Positions 1 through 6,112 of a stretch of 13,074 nt of DNA are shown piece by piece. The notes beneath the pieces were generated by a model. It was given only the letters and a program-made list of their open reading frames with translations, ran no database searches and was not told where the DNA came from. The stretch comes from Frigididesulfovibrio sp031551885 (GTDB lineage Bacteria > Desulfobacterota > Desulfovibrionia > Desulfovibrionales > Desulfovibrionaceae), in contig JAVBMX010000072.1 in assembly GCA_031551885.1 (NCBI GenBank), forward strand, positions 1 to 13,074. Reading direction: 5' to 3'. The first letter of the stretch is position 1. The number at the start of each line of letters is the position of its first letter. The translations under genes were made by a program, and so were the position numbers.

Positions 1-135
1 CTTCAGGAGCAGAGCGGTTCTAGTGGCATCAATGTCGATGCAAAAGCACTCAATAATTTTTCCAACTTTGTATCGACTCAACTTGCTGTTTTCAAACATT
101 TTTCTAGCCTATCAGGTGCTATCATGATGGTCTAG
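1..135 (+). CDS. 3' end of an unrecognised protein (partial)
   Basis: An open frame enters from the left edge and runs to a TAG at 133-135, giving 44 residues that end in SLSGAIMMV. The segment is rich in Ser, Asn, Phe and Ala. It reads like a natural C-terminus with a mildly hydrophobic tail, but I recognise no family. Its base composition is clearly more AT-rich than the VanW-like DNA that begins immediately to its right, which suggests a different origin. The stop codon overlaps a TCTAGA sequence at the junction. A flagellar or phage structural protein tail is conceivable, but nothing in the sequence proves it. With only 44 residues visible, even the assignment as coding is moderate. Confidence 0.45.
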   Translation, partial: LQEQSGSSGINVDAKALNNFSNFVSTQLAVFKHFSSLSGAIMMV

Positions 136-751
136 AGCCAACAAAAAACGCAACCTGGAGCTCGCCACGCGCAAAATCGACGGCATCACCCTTGCTCCCG
201 GCGAAACGTTTTCGTTTTGGCGAACCGTGGGCAAGCCCACGAAGCGCCGGGGCTTTCTCGAAGGTCTGGTGCTTTCCCAAGGGGGTCTGGGGACGGGAAT
301 CGGCGGCGGGCTGTGTCAGCTTTCCAACCTGATTTACTGGATGACCCTGCATACCCCGCTCCAGGTGGTGGAACGCCGCCGGCACAGCTACGACGTGTTC
401 CCCGACGCCGAGCGCACCCAGCCCTTCGGCAGCGGGGCCACCGTGGCGTACAACTACGTGGATCTGCAAGTTCACAACCCGAGCGAAACCAGTTTCCAGT
501 TGCGGGTGTGGCTGGACGGCACCCACCTGCGGGGTGAATGGCGCAGCGGCGCGCCGGCGGAATACGCCTACGCCGTGTTTGAGCGCAACCACCGGATGTG
601 CTCGCAGCCTTGGGGCGGGTATACCCGGCACAACGAAATTTACCGGACGGTCACCCGCTTGGACACGCGGGAAACCTGGGAAGAGTTCATCACCGCCAAC
701 GACGCCCTCATGCTGTACAGCCCCATGCTGCCGGAATCCGGCGGGATTTGA
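128..751 (+). pseudogene. VanW-family protein, 5'-truncated remnant
   Basis: The frame is open from just after a TGA at 125-127 to the TGA at 749-751. VanW-family similarity (PF04294, named for the vancomycin-resistance accessory protein, biochemical role unknown) starts at about 137. Recognisable family blocks are APGETFSFW, GGGLCQLSN, VVERRRHSYDVFPD, the FGSGATVAYNYVDLQ stretch and GGYTRHNEIYR. Only about 205 residues remain, whereas related proteins are usually about 260-280 residues, so the N-terminal 60-70 residues are missing. There is no ATG start and no ribosome-binding site. The only plausible internal start is a GTG at 227, inside the conserved domain, which would remove the family's ETFSFW block. 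The 3' part shows no frameshift, so the truncation looks recent, or it marks a rearrangement or assembly join at about position 135. A shortened translated product cannot be excluded. Confidence 0.75.
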
Positions 752-762
752 GCGGCATGCCG

Positions 763-880
763 GCGGGGCGGTTTGGGGTGATACGGCGTCGGGCGGCGCT
801 TTTTGCTTCGAGGCAGGACCAAAGAGTCGAGCCCCATCGCTAAAAACTCGTCTTCCTTGTCTGACTCCGAACCGCCCCGC
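763..880 (+). repeat. 11-bp perfect inverted repeat spanning the gap between vanW remnant and discoidin gene
   Basis: GCGGGGCGGTT at 763-773 is exactly complementary to AACCGCCCCGC at 870-880. The right arm ends 7 bases before the AAGGAG-type ribosome-binding site (888-892) of the next gene. The arms are 96 bases apart, so the transcript could form a long closed loop. The biological meaning is not established. Confidence 0.4.
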
Positions 881-899
881 ACCCACCAAGGAGCAAACC

Positions 900-2594
900 A
901 TGAAAGCATTCCTCATCGGCCTGGCCCTGCTCGTTTTGCCGGCGGCGACGCCCGCCCGGGCGGCCTCGGCCGGTTTGCCGCCCGAATTGGTCACGGCTTC
1001 GGCCACCAGCTCCGCTGAAGGTTCGGCCCCCGTGGTCTGCCTGCTCGACCCCCAATGCGCGGGGTATTGGTCGCCCATGAGCCGCGACGACGGCGCGAAC
1101 GAAGGCATCCTGCTGCGGTTTCGCGAGCCGGTGCGTCTGAGCGCCGTCGAAATTCTGGTCGAAGGCCGTGACGCCGGCGATACCCTGCCGTTCCGCATGT
1201 ACCTCGACGCCAGGACCTCGGACGGCAAACCGGCGGCCGGGCGCGAAAGCGGCGATCGGACGAATATGTTCATCCGGATGGATTCCAAACCCGTGGGCGA
1301 CGACACGGGCTTTACCGCCATGGTGGTGAACGACCAAGGCAATGCGAGCTACGCGGCCAAGTCCGTGTTCATCAAGCTGCAGCCGACCGGCATGAAGACA
1401 CCCATACGCATCCGCTCCATCCGTCTTTTCGACGCCGCGACTCCCGACGCCCCTGCCGCTCCCATCGCCCTGCGCCTGCCGACGAGCGTGCCGGCCACGG
1501 TTTCGGCCACCTCGGTGCTGGAGCCGACCTTCGCCTACGACGCCTCGCACCTGTTCGACTCGCAACTCGACATGGCCTGGTCCACCAACGGCAAGACCTC
1601 GCGGGGCGTGGGCGAATCCGTGACGCTTTCCTTCGAAAAACCGCAAACCGTGGGCGGGTTGATGCTCTGGAACGGCTACCAGCGCTCGGACACGCACTAC
1701 AAAGCCAACGGCCGGATCAAACGGCTGCGGGTCAACGATCAGGAAGTGGCCGTGAAAGACGCCCAGGGCATGCAGATCATCACGCTGCCCAAGCCCGCGA
1801 CCACAAACAAACTTACCCTGACCATCACCGACATCTACCCCGGCGGCAGTTACAAGGACGTGCTCATTTCCGAGCTGCGCCCCCTCGCTCCGAATGGTGG
1901 GATTCTCCTGCCCCAGGTGGCCCAGCCCGCCGCGGCCGTTCCCGCCTCCCTGGACTTTGTGCGCGACACGACCTTTGCCCGGCTCAGCCTGCAGGCGGTC
2001 GAACTCGCGGCGGGCGGCGAAATTCTCGATCACATTCCCTTCTGCCCGGACGCCTCCCTTCGCCTGCGCGGCAACGGGGCGTTCGTCATCTACAAGGAAG
2101 AGTCGGCGGAATCGGACCGCCCCTCGGTGATCGAAGGCAACTGGGAGGTCACCGGCCCCAACACCGTTCGCCTGTTCGGGAAAAAATACCTGGTGGAGAC
2201 GGATTTCTCGGCAACAACCTACCTGCCCGACCCCGCCGGAGAGGCCCCCAACACCCCGGCTCCCAAGATTTTCCAATCGACCATGACCATCCGGCGTTAT
2301 GCGGATCTGCCGCCCAAGGAACGCAACAATATGCTGCACCGCAGCGCCGGGCGAATGCCTACCTGGACGCAGCAGGAAGGCGAAACCCCGCGCGCGATCG
2401 CCGTGGCCGCCGGGATTGTCTCGGAGAACAGGCAGTCGTTCCAGGAAGTGTTCACCGGCGACACCCCGGAACAAGCTCTGAGCAGGCTGGATGCCCGTCT
2501 TCTGGAGCTCAACCCGGTGTGCGTGGTTTCCGACGTGTTCTCCGACATCCTTCTGCCCATCGCCCAGACGCGCGGCTGCGATCCGGGGCCGTAG
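900..2594 (+). CDS. Exported discoidin / NADase-type glycan-binding domain protein
   Basis: The ATG at 900 is preceded by AGGAG at 888-892 and gives 564 residues. Residues 1-21 form a Sec signal peptide with a hydrophobic core LIGLALLVLP and a cleavage site after TPARA. Two beta-sandwich modules follow, at roughly 30-178 and 200-328. The second carries the hallmarks of the NADase-type glycan-binding (discoidin-like) domain: DSQLDMAW, a VTLSF strand, LWNGYQRS, and the closing block YPGGSYKDVLISEL. Residues about 385-466 look like a further beta-rich, lipocalin-like module (GNGAFVIYKEE, GNWEVTGPN). Cysteines at 47/53 and 382/541/560 could form disulfides. The protein is therefore probably periplasmic or surface-exposed and binds carbohydrate. 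No catalytic domain is visible. It stands alone between the vanW remnant and a hairpin chain. The ligand and pathway are unknown. Confidence 0.8.
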   Translation: MKAFLIGLALLVLPAATPARAASAGLPPELVTASATSSAEGSAPVVCLLDPQCAGYWSPMSRDDGANEGILLRFREPVRLSAVEILVEGRDAGDTLPFRMYLDARTSDGKPAAGRESGDRTNMFIRMDSKPVGDDTGFTAMVVNDQGNASYAAKSVFIKLQPTGMKTPIRIRSIRLFDAATPDAPAAPIALRLPTSVPATVSATSVLEPTFAYDASHLFDSQLDMAWSTNGKTSRGVGESVTLSFEKPQTVGGLMLWNGYQRSDTHYKANGRIKRLRVNDQEVAVKDAQGMQIITLPKPATTNKLTLTITDIYPGGSYKDVLISELRPLAPNGGILLPQVAQPAAAVPASLDFVRDTTFARLSLQAVELAAGGEILDHIPFCPDASLRLRGNGAFVIYKEESAESDRPSVIEGNWEVTGPNTVRLFGKKYLVETDFSATTYLPDPAGEAPNTPAPKIFQSTMTIRRYADLPPKERNNMLHRSAGRMPTWTQQEGETPRAIAVAAGIVSENRQSFQEVFTGDTPEQALSRLDARLLELNPVCVVSDVFSDILLPIAQTRGCDPGP

Positions 2595-2635
2595 CGGGGG
2601 AAGGGAGAGGGAAGAGTAGGGGAGAATTGCTCTTT

Positions 2636-2722
2636 GGGGAGGTTCCACCTCCCCAAACCCCACCGCCAAGGGGGTAACCCCCTTGGAACCCAAAGGGCCT
2701 TCTTCTCGGCAAAGCCGAGAAG
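2636..2722. repeat. Chain of three perfect hairpins
   Basis: Three stem-loops follow each other with 11- and 15-base gaps, each with a 3-base loop. They are GGGGAGGT/ACCTCCCC (2636-2643 with 2647-2654, loop TCC), CCAAGGGGG/CCCCCTTGG (2666-2674 with 2678-2686, loop TAA) and CTTCTCGGC/GCCGAGAAG (2702-2710 with 2714-2722, loop AAA). No T-run follows any of them, so they are not classical rho-independent terminators, although they could stabilise or stop the upstream transcript. The regular design suggests an interspersed repetitive (REP-like) element rather than a single regulatory site. Repetition elsewhere in the genome cannot be seen from this window. Confidence 0.6.
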
Positions 2723-2749
2723 CAGGTTCTGGCCCCCAAAGAAATCCCC

Positions 2750-3160
2750 ATGCTCATCGTGCACCGGGGCATGCACTTTTATTACAAATACCAAACCGGC
2801 CGGGATGCCTTCTCGTACGAGCCGGAAGCCCACTGGGACAAAACCCGCGTCTGGCGGCTGGCCTGGGGCGTAACCGACGACGAATGGCAGGCGCTGCTGC
2901 CGGCCGAGTGCGGCTGGAGCACGGGGGTGATCGAAAAAATGCCCGCGCCACGGTATGCCCTGGTGCGGGAAGACTGCTGGGACGCCCTGCGCGGCCGCGT
3001 TGAACGGGAAACCAACCCCGAGTTGTACGACTTGCTGTGGAACAACCCCATGAACCCGAGTTCCCCGCGCCCGGCTTTCCTGTACAAAAAGCATGAAGGG
3101 GAGGAGGGGGAAGGGGAATTTCCGGCCTCGCCGCCGCAAACCGTGCGGGACGCGCCGTAA
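2750..3160 (+). CDS. Unrecognised small cytoplasmic protein
   Basis: This open frame of 136 residues begins MLIVHRGMHFYYKY and ends at TAA 3158-3160. I recognise no family. It is soluble, with no signal peptide or membrane segment, and is rich in Trp, Arg and Glu. Blocks include WRLAWGVTDDEWQALLP, MPAPRYALVREDCWDALR and TNPELYDLLWNNP, all of protein-like composition. The last 30 residues are low in complexity (Glu/Gly-rich, then Pro-rich). The start is uncertain: only AAAGAA lies upstream of ATG 2750, and the frame stays open back to a TAA at 2675-2677 inside the hairpin chain, without a better start. The gene may therefore be a remnant whose 5' end was replaced by the hairpin element, or a weakly translated orphan. 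GC content matches the surroundings. Confidence 0.5.
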   Translation: MLIVHRGMHFYYKYQTGRDAFSYEPEAHWDKTRVWRLAWGVTDDEWQALLPAECGWSTGVIEKMPAPRYALVREDCWDALRGRVERETNPELYDLLWNNPMNPSSPRPAFLYKKHEGEEGEGEFPASPPQTVRDAP

Positions 3161-3181
3161 GGCGGCGTTGCACCGCTCCCT

Positions 3182-3295
3182 TTTCTCGTTCCGCCTCCGG
3201 GGTTCGGCCTCAGGTGGCGTGCCGCCGGCTTCCAACCCGCGTATGCCACGCCGGGGGCTCCGCCGACACCGCAAAAGGGAAGTGCGAACGAGAAA
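3182..3295. repeat. Inverted repeat flanking a GC-rich hairpin-prone spacer
   Basis: TTTCTCGTTC at 3182-3191 is matched exactly by its complement GAACGAGAAA at 3286-3295. A second, non-nested pair is CCCTTTT (3178-3184) with AAAAGGG (3273-3279). The roughly 94 bases between the main arms are GC-rich, with further short complementary segments (for example GTGGC and GCCAC). The stretch lies between the small orphan gene and the fsr promoter and shows no coding signal. Confidence 0.35.
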
Positions 3296-3306
3296 CGAAG
3301 GGAACC

Positions 3307-3335
3307 TTGACCCGGTTGTGGAGCGGGCCTATCTT
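3307..3335 (+). promoter_or_regulatory. Candidate sigma70-type promoter for fsr
   Basis: TTGACC at 3307-3312 (5 of 6 to TTGACA) and TATCTT at 3330-3335 (4 of 6 to TATAAT) are separated by exactly 17 bases. Transcription would start near 3342, giving a leader of about 100 bases before ATG 3443. No operator-like palindrome is evident. Confidence 0.55.
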
Positions 3336-3442
3336 TCTGCCGGATTCACAACGCGTTGAAGACCACGTTTCGGCAGCGCATCATGTGGAGGGCGTTTTGG
3401 CCCTTCAAACGACCATACGCCGGAACAGACAAGGATGACCTC

Positions 3443-4666
3443 ATGCAGGCAGCGAACGCCGTACCCGTGCCGGGCATTCCGCATCGGCCCGAACTCAAGG
3501 TGCTGGGAGCGATCAGTCTTTCCCACTTCCTCAACGATACGACGCAGTCGTTGATTCTTTCCATTTATCCGCTTTTCAAGGCTACGTTTTCCTTGAGTTT
3601 TTTGCAGATCGGCCTGATCACCCTGACCTACCAGGCGACCGCCTCTTTGCTGCAGCCGTTCATCGGCTTCTACACGGACCGACATCCCAAGCCCTACTCG
3701 CTGCCGATAGGCATGGGCTTTACACTCTGCGGTCTGCTGCTGATGTCCGTGGCCGACTCCTACCACCTGTTGCTTCTGGCCGCCGCCCTGGTGGGCACCG
3801 GGTCCTCCGTGTTTCACCCGGAATCTTCACGCGTGGCCCGCATGGCCTCGGGCGGCAGCTACGGCCTTGCCCAGTCGCTGTTCCAGGTCGGGGGCAACAT
3901 GGGCTCTTCGGCCGGTCCGCTGCTGGGCCTGGCCCTGGTTATGCCTTACGGCCAAGGCAGCTTGGCCTGGTTTGCCCTGATTCCGCTCCTGGCCATCACC
4001 GTGTTGTTCCGCATAGGAACGTGGTCCAAAATGCGGCTGCGCGCGGCCGCCGCCCGAACGGGGGTGACGGCTCCGGCGTCTCCCTCCCCTCCGTCCGTGG
4101 TCAAGCGCACCCTGGTGGTTTTGTTGCTGCTGATTTTTTCCAAATACTTTTATATGGCCGGCATCAACAGCTATTTCATCTTCTACCTGCAGCATAAATT
4201 CGGGATTTCCGCGGAATCCGGGCAGCTGCACCTGTTCCTTTTCCTCTTTGCCGTGGCCCTCGGCACCCTGATCGGCGGGCCGGTGGGCGACCGCGTGGGC
4301 CGCAAGCTGGTCATTTGGGTGTCCATTCTGGGCGTAAGCCCCTTCACCCTTCTGTTGCCTTACGCAAACCTCTTTTGGACCAGCGTGCTGATCTTCATCA
4401 TCGGCATCATTCTGGCCTCGGCATTTTCCGCCATCGTGGTCTTCGCCCAGGAATTGCTGCCCGGCAGAGTGGGCACCATCGCCGGGCTGTTTTTCGGGCT
4501 GTCTTTCGGCATGGGCGGCGTGGGCGCGGCTGTGCTGGGCGAGCTGGCCGACTCCTTCGGCATCGACTTTGTCTACACGGTGTGCTCCTTCCTGCCGCTG
4601 ATGGGACTTTTGGCGATCTTCCTGCCGAACCTGAAGCCGCTGGATAAAGAGCGGCGGGGGCGTTGA
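3443..4666 (+). CDS. fsr: Fosmidomycin-resistance type MFS exporter
   Basis: The chosen ATG at 3443 has AAGGA at 3431-3435 with 7-base spacing and gives 407 residues, matching the roughly 406 residues of E. coli Fsr. An upstream in-frame TTG at 3356 and ATG at 3383 lack comparable ribosome-binding sites. This is a 12-helix major facilitator drug exporter that uses the proton gradient. Family-typical blocks are LGAISLSHFLND (about 21-32), GTGSSVFHPESSRVARMASGG (about 118-138), the motif-A-like loop GGPVGDRVGRK (278-288), SAFSAIVVFAQELLPGR (326-342) and FFGLSFGMGGVGAAVLG (350-366). A hydrophilic cytoplasmic linker of about 35 residues (191-222) separates the two six-helix halves. Fosmidomycin export is known for E. 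coli Fsr; the natural substrate here is unknown. The gene appears monocistronic. Confidence 0.92.
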   Translation: MQAANAVPVPGIPHRPELKVLGAISLSHFLNDTTQSLILSIYPLFKATFSLSFLQIGLITLTYQATASLLQPFIGFYTDRHPKPYSLPIGMGFTLCGLLLMSVADSYHLLLLAAALVGTGSSVFHPESSRVARMASGGSYGLAQSLFQVGGNMGSSAGPLLGLALVMPYGQGSLAWFALIPLLAITVLFRIGTWSKMRLRAAAARTGVTAPASPSPPSVVKRTLVVLLLLIFSKYFYMAGINSYFIFYLQHKFGISAESGQLHLFLFLFAVALGTLIGGPVGDRVGRKLVIWVSILGVSPFTLLLPYANLFWTSVLIFIIGIILASAFSAIVVFAQELLPGRVGTIAGLFFGLSFGMGGVGAAVLGELADSFGIDFVYTVCSFLPLMGLLAIFLPNLKPLDKERRGR

Positions 4667-4671
4667 CGGAG

Positions 4672-4720
4672 GGGAGGGGGCAAGCGCCCCATTCTCCCTT
4701 CTTGCTCAAAAACCTTGAGC
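4672..4720 (+). terminator. Possible terminator hairpins after fsr
   Basis: Two stem-loops begin 6 bases after the fsr stop. The first is GGGAGGGGGC (4672-4681) paired with GCCCC (4686-4690) and CTCCC (4694-4698) across a 3-base bulge, followed by a T/C-rich stretch. The second is GCTCAA/TTGAGC (4704-4709 with 4715-4720). Neither has a clean T-run, so termination function is only plausible. Confidence 0.4.
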
Positions 4721-4736
4721 GGACGGGCCGGCTCAC

Positions 4737-4938
4737 TTAGAGCAATTTCACTTTGAAATTGTCTATGGAACCATATTGCCGACAGGCTTCCGAACGGGCC
4801 CGCAAGCGGGAAACAGGGACACGTAAGTTGTTTGTTGCCACGCTTTCGATGAAAGACACGCTACGCTCCAATCGGCCGGGCGGCACGCTTACGCGTCCAC
4901 CAGAGCGGATGAACATTTTCAATGTCAATCTGCTCTAA
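4737..4938. mobile_element. MITE-like element with imperfect terminal inverted repeats
   Basis: The left end begins TTAGAGCA (4737-4744) and the right end finishes TGCTCTAA (4931-4938). Over the first 30 or so bases the two ends are imperfect inverted copies, with about three quarters of positions matching. Each end contains its own small hairpin: CAATTTCA/TGAAATTG at 4743-4761 on the left and ACATT/AATGT at 4913-4925 on the right. Inside lie another near-perfect pair, GGACACGTAAG (4817-4827) and CTTACGCGTCC (4888-4898), and CTTTC/GAAAG at 4843-4855. The 202-bp element encodes no transposase, and its open frames are by-products. No clear target-site duplication is visible. This fits a non-autonomous miniature transposon or a dispersed palindromic repeat. 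It sits between two convergent genes. Confidence 0.65.
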
Positions 4939-5948
4939 CGGCACGGAACACGCTGCAGAAGATGGGAGACGGCCTCGGATTTTTCGTTTTGCCGGACGCG
5001 CATACCGTAATGCGACTGATCGCCGAGGTCGGAGGAAGGGGGAGTTTTTCCTTCGTCCCCCGCGCTAAAAACCATCCGCGCCACCAGCTCCCTTCTAATG
5101 AACTCGACCTTGCAGTCAAACTCGGTCGGCCGCATGGAAATGTTCCGGCAATCTCTCACGACCAAAACGTCGTCGGACAAAATCCGCAACACGTGCAGAT
5201 TCTCCCCCTCATCCCCTTCATATCGCTCTTCCGCATAGATCATTTTGCACAATGTCGACTTCGACTGCGCCGCGACTCGCGCATCAGAAAAGCCGATTGT
5301 GATGCTGAAAAGCACAATGCACGCAAAAAAGAAAGAAAGCAGCCTTCTCCTGAGAGAAAAAATTATCATTACAAGAAAGAGAAATGAAAATATAAATGAT
5401 GAAAAATTGAATACATTTACCATGTCCGTGACGACATTATTTACAAACGGCATAACGACGAGCAACCCAAATAAGATAATCGACAAAATCGTAATTTTGA
5501 ATAATCTGAGAGCCTTTGAAAAAAATATCCACGTTTTCTTAAGCCATAACGTCTCCCATTTTGAAATACGAATATGCTTCTTTGGATTCTCATCGAATAT
5601 TCCAAACGAAATATGCGTAAATAGAAATATAAGAAAGAGATACAATATATAAAAAAATGTAAATGACAACGCGTCTACATAGTCGGCAATAGAAATATGG
5701 GAAAGTCCCATATTCAAATGCATCCCGATGCAAAAAAAACCAAAGTTATAACATAAAGAAAGAATAAACCAAGCGGAAGTGATGATGGCGATGTATTTGC
5801 TTGGGGCAGAAAGAATTCTTTTCACAGTGTCGGCCGGCGCCATTCCAACACCATGCACCATCGGCTTTCGATCTCTTCCCACTCCGGTCGGGAGAATCAG
5901 CTCCGGCCATTTTCCCCTTTCGCGTCCCCCTTGTCGCTTGCCGCCCAT
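4935..5948 (-). CDS. AT-rich hypothetical membrane protein, five predicted helices
   Basis: The ATG at 5948 is preceded by a strong GGGGAGGA site 4-5 bases upstream and gives 337 residues. I recognise no family. Residues 1-45 are hydrophilic and basic. Hydrophobic segments lie at about 51-71, 93-113, 151-170, 182-198 and 203-220, and a soluble tail of about 115 residues follows. Basic loops (PKKHIRISKWETLWLKK and RRRL) flank the helices. The coding DNA for the membrane part (about 5280-5770) is much richer in A+T than both ends of the gene and its neighbours, which suggests horizontal acquisition. The TAG stop (4935-4937) lies inside the terminal repeat of the adjacent MITE-like element, so the present C-terminus (LLQRVPCR) may be a truncation or replacement. 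It lies downstream of nrfA but behind a terminator, so it is probably expressed separately. Confidence 0.75.
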   Translation of the reverse strand: MGGKRQGGRERGKWPELILPTGVGRDRKPMVHGVGMAPADTVKRILSAPSKYIAIITSAWFILSLCYNFGFFCIGMHLNMGLSHISIADYVDALSFTFFYILYLFLIFLFTHISFGIFDENPKKHIRISKWETLWLKKTWIFFSKALRLFKITILSIILFGLLVVMPFVNNVVTDMVNVFNFSSFIFSFLFLVMIIFSLRRRLLSFFFACIVLFSITIGFSDARVAAQSKSTLCKMIYAEERYEGDEGENLHVLRILSDDVLVVRDCRNISMRPTEFDCKVEFIRRELVARMVFSAGDEGKTPPSSDLGDQSHYGMRVRQNEKSEAVSHLLQRVPCR

Positions 5949-5973
5949 AGCGTCCTCCCCTCATGCATTTTCC

Positions 5974-5986
5974 GATACCCGGTATC
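5974..5986. promoter_or_regulatory. 13-bp palindrome upstream of the membrane-protein gene
   Basis: GATACC and GGTATC flank a single central base, a perfect operator-like palindrome whose edge lies 25 bases upstream of the ATG at 5948. A clear -35/-10 pair was not found around it, so a regulatory role is inference. Confidence 0.3.
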
Positions 5987-6038
5987 ATCCGGCAAACGAA
6001 ACAGCAACCGCCTGTAGTCGGAACCCCACCCACAGAAG

Positions 6039-6074
6039 AAGGCCCGGACTCCCGCATGCGGGGGGCCGGGCCTT
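6039..6074 (-). terminator. Strong terminator hairpin after nrfA
   Basis: AAGGCCCGG (6039-6047) pairs perfectly with CCGGGCCTT (6066-6074), and an inner palindrome CCCGCATGCGGG (6051-6062) extends the stem. It lies 38 bases beyond the nrfA stop. On the minus strand it is followed by CTTCTTCTG-type sequence, a modest T-rich tail. The symmetrical structure could work on either strand. Confidence 0.75.
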
Positions 6075-6112
6075 TCATCACAGCCCGCGAACGGGCTTCT
6101 TCTCACCAAGCG

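Noticed and set aside
122..1342. 406-residue minus-strand open frame over the vanW remnant and discoidin gene
   Set aside because: Low-complexity Arg/Pro/Ala-rich product typical of the antisense of GC-rich genes. The plus-strand genes carry clear family motifs, a signal peptide and a ribosome-binding site.
840..2693. 617-residue minus-strand open frame opposite the discoidin gene
   Set aside because: Shadow frame rich in Gly, Arg and His with no domain; the sense-strand protein is well supported.
3356..3442. Longer fsr start at TTG 3356 or ATG 3383
   Set aside because: The extra residues are not part of the family, no ribosome-binding site precedes them, and ATG 3443 has AAGGA at ideal spacing and gives the family's normal length.
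4753..4938. 61- and 63-residue open frames on both strands of the 4737-4938 element
   Set aside because: They follow the inverted-repeat structure, lack ribosome-binding sites and end in the terminal repeats.
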